In this document: positions 55,646 through 64,000 of the stretch, piece by piece
Position numbering within the stretch: position 1 is the stretch's first letter
Layout of the letters: every line of letters starts with the position of its first letter
From: Mikania micrantha
Taxonomy: Eukaryota; Streptophyta; Magnoliopsida; Asterales; Asteraceae
Assembly (NCBI GenBank): GCA_009363875.1
Contig: CM018689.1
Coordinates: 56,173,741 to 56,237,740, forward strand
Length of the DNA stretch: 64,000 bases
Reading direction: 5' to 3'
Notes under the pieces: model-generated
What the model saw: only the letters and a program-made list of their open reading frames with translations
Told to the model about the DNA's origin: nothing
The model's database searches: none
Translations under genes and position numbers: made by a program

Positions 55646-58450
55646 TGTAACACCCAAACTTTGCACACGATTACACGTGTCCCATTTTTAGGTCCCAGAT
55701 TAAACTTTCTCAAAAATCATGTTCGGAAGCGTGAAAATAACATTTCATGAGTTAAACACACTTAATTTCAATCATTTACATTTTTGATTTATAAAACTAG
55801 TGTGTTTAAGTTTATTACCACCAAAGATTTACATAACGTTTGGTTTTGCTTCACAACGTGCCCGAACTGATGGCCCAATGCATATCTATCTTTGACCTGT
55901 AACATCACATATAAGTCACAATTAGTTCATATGAACTAAGTAAGTAACCCCTCCCAAAATTCCCAAAAAACTTATTTAAACCCATCCACATACATGTCAT
56001 ATGGATGTTAATCATGTTTAGATAATAATATATCATATTCAAACATCAACTTGCACCCAACACATATGGTGCATTTATTTCCCTTAGTGGGACATGTTCA
56101 CAATATGAATATATTATCTAATTCAACTCTGCCACCAGCACCTCTGGCTAAATTTAAAACACCAAATATACATATATTTTATTGGCTTAACCAATTACCC
56201 ACACATCTGTGTTTTCAACAATTTAACTTTCGGATTAACAGGTTATCCACACATTTGTGGTATCATACATATATTAAGTCTTAAGATGTTCACCCACGGT
56301 ACTTCCATCTAAGACAATTGCCAGCACCTCTGGCTATCCACCATTGTGGAGTCATATTTATCAAGTCTAAGATGTTCACCCACCGGTACTTCCATCTAGA
56401 CAATTGCCAGCACCTCTGGCTATCCACCATTGTGGAGTCATATTTATCAAGTCTAAGATGTTCACCCACCGGTACTTCCATCTAGACAATTGCCAGCACC
56501 TCTGGCTATCCACCATTGTGGAGTCATATTTATCAAGTCTAAGATGTTCACCCACCGGTACTTCCATCTAGACAATTGCCAGCACCTCTGGCTATCCACC
56601 ATTGTGGAGTCATATTTATCAAGTCTAAGATGTTCACCCACCGGTACTTCCATCTAGACAATTGCCAGCACCTCTGGCTATCCACCATTGTGGAGTCATA
56701 TTTATCAAGTCTAAGATGTTCACCCACCGGTACTTCCATCTAGACAATTGCCAGCACCTCTGGCTATCCACCATTGTGGAGTCATATTTAATTCAGTTCC
56801 CGGATTAACCGGTTAGCCACACATTTGTGGTTCAACAATTTAGTTCCCGGATTAACCGGTTAGCCACACATTTGTGGTTCAACAATTAAATCAATTTCAC
56901 CGGCTCATCCGGCTAAATTTTAATGCATTTATATTATGCACACCACACAAGCATAACATTCGTTTTGAAACTAATAATGCCTTCTCAAAGGTCTTATAAT
57001 TCCATTAGGTTCATTAATCAAGTTATGCCCCATTATTTTATAAACACCAAATCATATTAATCAATCACCGGGTCATCCAGCTATTCTAACGCAAATATAT
57101 TGCATATACGTTTCCCATTGGAACTTAACAAACACAAACTAAAGGATTTCTCATCCCATAGTTTCAATCACATATTTAACATTATTCACATATATCAAAT
57201 ACGCAAGTAGACTCTTTCTACTACTTATATGTAATGTTACAGTAAGTTGGGTAACTTACCTGGTTCAAGCGGTTGTTCACTTCCTACAACCTCTTTTCCA
57301 CTTCTGTGGCTTATCCCTTGACTTTCACCGTCAATACCTAGTTGCATATTCACACATATACAACTATACTCAATACATATAACACATATAATCCAGTTCA
57401 ACGCACTTGACTGGTTTGACTTTCTCAAAGTCAATTTATCACATAATTGACTCTATCTTACTATATTTAGTAAGTTTTAGTCAATTATCACAATTAATCA
57501 CATCTCATGCCTCTGTTAGGCAATTTATCAAATAACTGATGTTCATTATATTAGTTACGATCTTTAATCACTTTTATTATTCAATTTTTATTTTTAGATC
57601 ATAACTATTAATAATGGTAACATCAATTCATCATAATCATCGTTTAATCCATGGATCATAATCCATATTTCATTTAAAACCATAATCTACCCATTCCTAC
57701 TGGTTATCACACCATGATATGGGTTTTATAACAACCGGACATTATCCCGGCTTCAAAACGAAGATTTAACCATCAAAACAACAAGTTCTTCGTTTCTAAC
57801 AATCCCTAGTTATTAACTAGGCAATAATCAATACCCATAATCATACTAATACATTTAAACTAGATTTAATCCACAAAATATTGAACCAGTAGGATAAAAC
57901 AAACCGTTACCTGATCTGACGGATTTCTATGGTTAAACAACGATCGGGACTTGAAAACACGATCCTATGCGCGATCTGGATGATTAGAAGCCTTCAAAAT
58001 GAAGGTTTTAGGCTTAGAAATGTTGGTTTGTTCGTCTGGAGCCAGAACAGGTCGAAAGGGTAAGAAAACAGAGTTCAAAAATGCGATCTGATCTTTAAAA
58101 ACCTTTTTTGCCGACATAAGTCATGGGGCGCATCGCCCCAACTGGGTGCGTCCCGCCAGGCGTACCGCCCCACGTCACCAGCATCATCATTTTGATTTTT
58201 AACTTCGTTTCGCGATTCCGGGAGCATACGAACTCCGTTTTGCGCACGGTTTTCGCCCACGTTCATCATTTTTCACATACTATCAATCCCCAATAATAAA
58301 AGTTACTAAATCCTCATGGATTTCAAGCACGACCAAATGTGCTCTTGCCGTAGATGACGTAATATCACATATTTTTCAAATCACAACAACCACAACCGTT
58401 TGATTAACAATTATTCACAATACATTCATTATTAAAAACCGGTTGTTACA
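55646..58450 (-). repeat. 5' LTR of element C
   Basis: 2,805 bp, with six copies of the 86-bp repeat (about 56285-56788). It carries an extra stretch near 55930-55962 (ATGAACTAAGTAAGTAACCC) absent from the other LTR. Confidence 0.92.
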
Positions 58451-58455
58451 TGATG

Positions 58456-59213
58456 AGTCTTTTATGTTGACTTATTCATCATGTGTCAAATGTATCTTGT
58501 GTTAGTCTCCTGGGGTCATTGCCTTAGGTATGATTCATCAAGTATTGTCTTAGAGTTTTGCTCGCCTTATTGCTTTGTGTAATCTTTGTATCATTTTAAT
58601 TGATGCTATGAGCATCAATTGTTACACAACCCTAGTGTTAGCTGTAGTTTCCTAAGTATGTTGCATTCATTAACCGCGAATCCCTTCATTGTTTCTACCA
58701 CATGACAGAATTTCTAAGCCTCCATGGAATACCTATGTAATTAAACTAATAAGAACAAGATAAGTTTCTTGTGCATACTAGTATCAAAATGAAACAGCAT
58801 TTCTGGATTAAAGCATATCACATACTAGTACCTATCCTTTGTATATCTTTGCCTTGTGTTCACAACTGATTCTCCTGGTCTACTTATTTAGTTTAACCAT
58901 GATTTCAGTATAGTCTTAACATTCATCCTTTCCTTAACCTCCTAGAACTGAAGTTCTCCAAATTAAGTAACTCGAGTTCTATAAGGTCTAGGTGAAAAGT
59001 GACAGCTTACACACTAGTTTTAGCATTTTGACTTTCTACGGCTTTTAATGTTCTAAATAGATAAGGTCCTCTTTCTAATTGTAGTAGTTAAACTATAATT
59101 AAGAACTACCCCATCTTTATTTGATCATTTAACGCTTATTCGACCTAAGGATTTCTTAGGTTACTATTCCGATTTATTGTTTCTAACATCACAATAGTTC
59201 ATGCATTTCTAGT
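58456..59213. other. Interior of element B between element C and the zinc-knuckle ORF
   Basis: No open frame or recognisable pol motif on either strand. It probably represents eroded or substituted retrotransposon interior. Confidence 0.45.
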
Positions 59214-59987
59214 TTATACATCAATAAATAATTCATTGTAACTTAATGAAGTTTGCATACCTATGGAGTCATCGGACTCCGGGTGATCTCCAGAATCTGG
59301 TAAAGTAAGTAATTCCTCAGTGATTGCTGGATCAGCTGAAGGCATCCTCCTAGGGCAGTTCCTAGCAAAATGTCCGACCATTCCGCACGTGTAGCAGTTG
59401 TGGTTATGTTGAGAGGAAGTAGAGGTACTTGCTCTTTGTTCTTGTTTCCTAGTGGAAATAAACCGACACTGTTGGATCCAGTGTCCGTATTTCCCACAAT
59501 TCAGACAGTGTCTACAAGGTTTCTTCTCATCATGGTGAAAACCACATTTGGCACATTTAGGTAATGTACCAAAATATTGACGGGGAATATGGGTCATGGG
59601 CGTTCTGCATTGTTGCATCCACTGGCCTGTTTTCCCACAGCATGTGCACTGCACACATGGGAGTTCAGCTCGATGATAATTACGACAAACTGGGCAGTGA
59701 GGGGTTTTTCCCTCACATTGGGCACTCATGCCTGCAATCGGACCAGGTAGGATTTGACTTATGGGTGTAGCGTCAATGTAGTTCATAATTCTCTTTCGCC
59801 TTTTTGCAGTACGTCGTTTAGGTTTGTTGTTGGTTTCTCCTTCCTCCGTTTCCTTCCTCTTTTCAGCAAGGAGTGGAAAGTTCCTAGCAAACTCCTCACT
59901 GTTCCGGATCCGGGTGATGATTCCAGGAAGGACCGCTACCAACTCTTCAGTAATCAGAGTGGCGAGTGCATCAACTACTGAGTCCAT
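59214..59987 (-). CDS. Zinc-knuckle gag-like protein of element B, capsid domain missing
   Basis: 257 residues, starting MDSVVDALATLITEELVAVL about 200 bases downstream of the primer site, the normal gag position. The N-terminal helix resembles the gag N-terminus of the first gypsy element (IAKEIKDAIPTIIAAM). A basic stretch KPKRRTAKRRKR lies near residues 54-66. Five knuckle-like C-C-H-C groups follow at about 95-215 (CPVCRNYHRAELPC, CTCCGKTGQWMQQC with W for H, CAKCGFHHDEKKPC, CLNCGKYGHWIQQC, CYTCGMVGHFARNC). No retrotrans_gag capsid, protease or RT is present. It could bind nucleic acid; its role is inferred from position. Confidence 0.75.
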   Translation of the reverse strand: MDSVVDALATLITEELVAVLPGIITRIRNSEEFARNFPLLAEKRKETEEGETNNKPKRRTAKRRKRIMNYIDATPISQILPGPIAGMSAQCEGKTPHCPVCRNYHRAELPCVQCTCCGKTGQWMQQCRTPMTHIPRQYFGTLPKCAKCGFHHDEKKPCRHCLNCGKYGHWIQQCRFISTRKQEQRASTSTSSQHNHNCYTCGMVGHFARNCPRRMPSADPAITEELLTLPDSGDHPESDDSIGMQTSLSYNELFIDV

Positions 59988-60188
59988 CTCCTGTGAAAGA
60001 GGAGGCGGTGATGGTTATCTTCTTGGTGACATTCTGCTTACACCCGAAAGAATATCGGTTAACAAAATGATCCAATGAAGAAGACACAATGCAAGCTTAA
60101 ATCATATGTTCTCTATATGAAGGGTCCCTAAGTTATAGTCTAGGCCAAACCGTTTAAGTATATGACCTATTATTCTCTATAACCTTGA
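59988..60188. other. Leader of element B between primer site and zinc-knuckle ORF
   Basis: A short untranslated leader on the minus strand. No further ORF. Confidence 0.5.
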
Positions 60189-60200
60189 GCTCTGATACCA
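60189..60200 (-). promoter_or_regulatory. Primer-binding site of element B, tRNA-iMet type
   Basis: Minus strand TGGTATCAGAGC lies three bases from the LTR at 60204. Confidence 0.92.
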
Positions 60201-60203
60201 ATC

Positions 60204-63200
60204 TGTCACACCCCGAGCCGGCGGGGTAGGATCGGATGTCCCCGTCGGGCGGAAGGTTCCCGGGACGCGATATCGTGAGTGATAATCGTGATGATCAGAT
60301 TGTTTACATAGCATCAACATTGAGAATAACTAAAGCATAGTATAGCATAAAACTAAAGTTTACAAGGTTAAGTTACAAATGTTAACAACACATGTGTTTC
60401 TCAAAAGTACTAGGCCTTCTATCTGGCATCCTAGTATGCAATCCTGACCTTTAGCTTAATCATGTGCATCACCTGAGAAAGCATGTAAGAAAACAAAGTC
60501 AACACAATGGTTGGTGAGTTCATGTGGTTTTAGTAGTTGTAAAATAGCTTTTGCAAACCTCCTAGGTAAAACCTTAACCTCATTAACAACACCTGTATCA
60601 TCCAACTCGGTATGCTTATATATAAGGCATACCCCTGAGTCGAGCCTACGACCCGCCCAGACGCCGTCCCACCACATACTAAGTCGCATAGGACATTGCT
60701 GTTAACGATAATTAAGCATTTTACCTACCGTTCGATTCATCCTTCATAATAGCTTTAGTTTACTGTTTTCCAAAGTTTACAAGTCTATAGCATTCGTATG
60801 TAATAGCTTCAATAAGTTTAACAAGCATCGTGTTTAAAAGTTTATGATGTCGCCCCAAAAGCATTCATGCATCCCCTAGGTAACAACCTTAATCTCATTA
60901 ACACCACCTGTATCATCCAACTCGGTATGCTTATATATAGGGCATACCCCTGAGTCGAGCCTACGACCCGCCCAGACGCCGTCCCACCACATACTAAGTC
61001 GCATAGGACATTGTTGTTAATGATAATTAAGCGTCTTACCTACCCTCCATTTCGTTTCCCCAGTATAGTTTAAGCATTTTGTTTGTAAGTTTACCCATAA
61101 TATTCGTGAGTTTAGCTTGAGAGTCACCGGAATAGACAACTGAACGCCCGAAGTAATCCAGTATCAATCCATACCAGTACTGGGTGTAATTAGCAACTTA
61201 GGGGGAGATAGAGGATTCCCATGATGACACGAAGTCAACTAAAGATCACCAATATCGTCCTAGTTACTGATCACGTGTGTAAATAGTTTTGGGAAACACT
61301 GCATGGCAAGCACTGAGAGACCATCAGTCTGTTTCCTCGTTTCAGACCATGAAGGACACCCTATGGCAAGCACTGAGAGACCATAGTAGATGCCTTCCAG
61401 TCCCGACTGTGAAGAACACATGAAGGCAAGCACTGAGAGACCAACTATTGTTCTTCAAGTCCCGACTGTGAAGAACACATGAAGGCAAGCACTGAGAGAC
61501 CAACTATTGTTCTTCAAGTCCCGACTAGGAAGAACACATGAAGGCAAGCACTGAGAGACCAACTATTGTTCTTCCATAGCCAATAGTTTTAGCATCCAAG
61601 TTTATAGCATTCAAAGATTCCAGCATTTACGTAACTTGTGCACAAGTACTAGCTTTATAACCGGTAAGGCAAGCACTGAGAGGCCAGACCGTTGTTTTAG
61701 CATGGCAATCATATAGCATTCAAGAGTTTATAGTATTCATAGCTTCAAGTATTCAATACGTATGTAGGTGTGTATGTGTGTCTGTGTTTAGCACCCTTAT
61801 AGCATCATAGCATCAATAGCATTTAGTGTAACATTAGTATTTAGCATAAACCCATAGCATTTGCATGTAGTATAACCCCTTAGCATTAGTGTTTAGCATA
61901 ACCCCATAGCATTAGTGTTTAGCATAACCCATAGCATTTACATTTAGCATAACTCGTATTAGCATTTAGATGACCCGTAGCATTAGTATTTGGCATAACT
62001 CGTAGCACTTGTTTATAGCATCAACCAGTAGCATTAGCATTTAGCATAACCCATAGCTTTCGCGTTCACAATGGTATTATCAGATAGTAAATACCCTTAG
62101 CACTTGGTATTAACACATAGCTTTAGTATTAGCAAGTAGCTTATGCCTTTAGCACTTGGCATAATCAAGCAGCATTAGTTTAAATAATGATCTTATGCCT
62201 TTAGCACTTGGCATAATCGAGTAGCAGTAGCATTAGTTTAAATAGTGAAGTTATGCCTTTAGCACTTGGCATAATCATGTAGCATTAACGTTTGTCTATA
62301 AGAATCGTATAAAAGCATTTTGTTAAATTTAAAACATTTGTTTTAAAATGTATAACATGCTTCTCAGTCCCGGTTTAAAATCAAAATAATTTGAAAAGGG
62401 ACAATGAACTCACTTTGTGTTGCAATGGCTGACTTGGCTTAAATAAGAGATGCGCGCTCTTGTTTGTACTCGTAGTCATGTTTACGATCCTGTATTGATT
62501 TCACGTTGTTTATGATTATAAGTATAAGTTTGTAGGGGTTTGTATGTGTGTGTGTGTATGTGTTAGCCATAAACCTTGGCTAACACACGTAAGTCTCGGT
62601 CGTCATTCGGCCCTCATTCAATTGTCATGGATTTTACTAACACTTATCTGACTCATATTAAGCTTAGTACACCTTGGCATTTGTTTAGTGCTTAGCTTTG
62701 TTTTGACCTCATCACATTGTGTATTATAGTTTATAAACACAAATTAGACTCTAGGTCACAGTTTCACAATCTTTAATACCTTGTAGAAGAGATTGCATGT
62801 TCATTGTTCCATCTATCTCAATGTTTGAAATCGTTTGTTACTTATCCCAACACCATGTTTTAAGCTTTGTGAAAACTATACCCTAATCATTGCCACCCTT
62901 GTAGTAGATTAGGTTATTAATTCCATGCATCTTATTATAATTATTTTGTTTAAGATGCTAGATTAGTTCGTGAACTTTGTGGGTCGAATTTCAATTGGGC
63001 CAAATGTGGTTGTGTGGGCCAAGTGTCCTGGGCTTTGGGGCCGCAACAGCAGGCCTTAGGCCAAGATAGTGAGCTTTGGGCCGGAACAGCTCATGGGCCT
63101 ACTACTGGGCCAAACCAAGAATCTGGGCCTAATTAACAACTCTGGGCCTTAACAGAGAGGGTGGGCTGCAATAATGGACCACATTAAGGTATTTGGGCCG

Positions 63201-64000
63201 CATAAACGTCCATGGGCCGAACTGTTGGATCAATTCCTCTAAGATGCTGTTGGGCCTAAATGTGGTCATATGGGTCTAAACTGATGGGATTTAATCCTTT
63301 ATGTTCTGGGCCAAAGCAGCCCATTAGACTTCTGTATAACGAAATTGGGCCACAGGTGGGCTACTGGTCGAATGAGATTATCACAAGGTTAGGCCGAATG
63401 TAGGTGTTAAACGAATGAAGCATCTTGGTCGAATCACCTAGGTGGCCGTATGAAGATTTTCGGCCGAATGGGTGAGGTCTGGCGAATGGTGGCCGAGAGA
63501 AGGACCATGGCCGAATGGGTTGAGGTGGCTTGGTTCGAATGAAAGGAGTATGATGGTGGTCGAATGAGCAGCAACCGGCGAATGAGGGTGGTCGAATAGG
63601 CCATTCGGCCATCTGAGTTTCTCATTTGGCAACCAGCAGGTCGGCTGCCTAAGGGTTTCGACCCAGGATGATGTCAAGCCATGAGGTGTTGTTCCATGGG
63701 GTGTTGTGCAAGGTGTGTTTTCAGATGTGTAGGTCTCGAAGGAGAGGGTGTAGAACTGGTTAGAGTGGTGGTTGAACGAAGGGGTTGTGAAAACCCTCGT
63801 TTTCGAGTTGTTCACAGCCTCATACCTCAAGTTTCGATGGATTTGGCTCTAGATCGGCTGTACTTTCATGTAGAGGGGATCAAGATCTTCATCTAGGTTC
63901 AAGAACCACTTAATTTCGTTGAGTTTTGAGGTAGATATGGGGATTTCAAGTTTGAATCTTGGTGTGGGAACCAAAACCGGATTTAGGGTTTAGAAAGAGA
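60204..64000 (-). repeat. 5' LTR of element B, uninterrupted, runs past the window
   Basis: It begins TGTCACACCCCGAGCCGGCG and matches 34248-35614 and then 45844 to about 48053. Between the two matching parts it keeps about 196 bp (61584-61779) lost from the left copy. It contains the 60-bp tandem repeat, the hairpin array (62090-62275) and the TGGGCC cluster (about 62990-63390). Confidence 0.9.

Larger units (their letters stand above)
49289..58450 (-). mobile_element. Element C: non-autonomous gypsy-type element nested in element B, TSD TGATG
   Basis: LTRs run TGTAACACCC...GGTTGTTACA. The flanks carry the exact 5-bp duplication TGATG (49284-49288 and 58451-58455). The primer site adjoins the right LTR, so it lies on the minus strand. 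The 3.5-kb interior keeps only an integrase/chromodomain remnant next to the 3' LTR; the rest is non-coding and rich in short hairpins. LTR differences noticed are about five point changes, one 86-bp repeat unit and one insertion of about 32 bp. Confidence 0.92.
34248..64000 (-). mobile_element. Element B: large gypsy-type LTR retrotransposon with nested insertions, right end outside the window
   Basis: The left LTR starts TGTCACACC at 34248 and ends GATGTTACA at 48926, interrupted by element A. The right LTR starts at 60204 and runs past 64000. A polypurine tract follows 48926 and a tRNA-Met primer site precedes 60204, so the element is on the minus strand. Its interior (48927-60203) contains a zinc-knuckle ORF, a chromodomain-end remnant and the nested element C. 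It lacks most of pol and is non-autonomous. By alignment with the left copy the right LTR should end about 870 bases beyond the window, giving an LTR of about 4.7 kb. Confidence 0.85.

Overview
This is a repeat-dominated stretch of a flowering-plant nuclear genome. The evidence is AT-rich intergenic DNA, spliced plant CACTA transposase genes with GT/AG introns, Ty3/gypsy chromovirus polyproteins primed by initiator tRNA-Met, a Cassandra TRIM carrying 5S-like sequence, Helitrons, hAT and Mutator MITEs and a tRNA-derived SINE. The style of the repeats suggests an Asteraceae-like eudicot, but that is an impression and not a proof. Nothing prokaryotic is present. Only one ordinary host gene is convincing: a small single-exon LEA_2/NHL-like membrane protein at 11987-12607.

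Layout. 1-9020: most of a CACTA (En/Spm) transposon whose outer end is at 9020 and whose other end lies before the window. It carries a frameshifted TNP2-type transposase, a six-exon TnpA-like gene with two frameshifts, and a small Myb/SANT-like ORF on the other strand. 9040-10640: a decayed Ty1/copia fragment hit by a hAT MITE with an exact 8-bp target duplication. 11850-12610: the LEA_2-like gene. 12853-13556: a Mutator-type MITE with a 9-bp duplication. 14870-15625: a probable copia-type LTR. 16448-25614: a Cassandra TRIM whose 3' LTR is split by a complete Tekay-like gypsy element (16703-25395, TSD CGATC). 25900-32600: hAT-like non-autonomous elements, a SINE with a clear target duplication, and a short Helitron next to a Helitron helicase fragment.

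34248-64000 is one large nested structure. Element B is a gypsy-type element with LTRs of about 4.7 kb; it begins at 34248 and its right LTR runs out of the window. Its left LTR was invaded by element A (35615-45843, a nearly intact gag-pol chromovirus with an extra coiled-coil ORF ahead of gag). The left side of A was later deleted, joining B and A at a CCAA microhomology. The interior of B was invaded by element C (49289-58450, TSD TGATG), a non-autonomous chromovirus derivative keeping only an integrase/chromodomain remnant. All these LTR elements lie on the minus strand.

The most unusual signal is in elements C and B. Both contain arrays of short hairpins whose arms change together from copy to copy (for example CCACTT/AAGTGG, CCATT/AATGG and CCATA/TATGG in C, and ATGCC/GGCAT against ATACC/GGTAT in B). 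Palindromy appears to be maintained while the sequence drifts. Other points worth a look are the extra ORF in A, a capsid-less zinc-knuckle protein in B, a TGGGCC cluster in the B LTR, and a GC-rich hairpin motif shared by the U3 regions of A and C.
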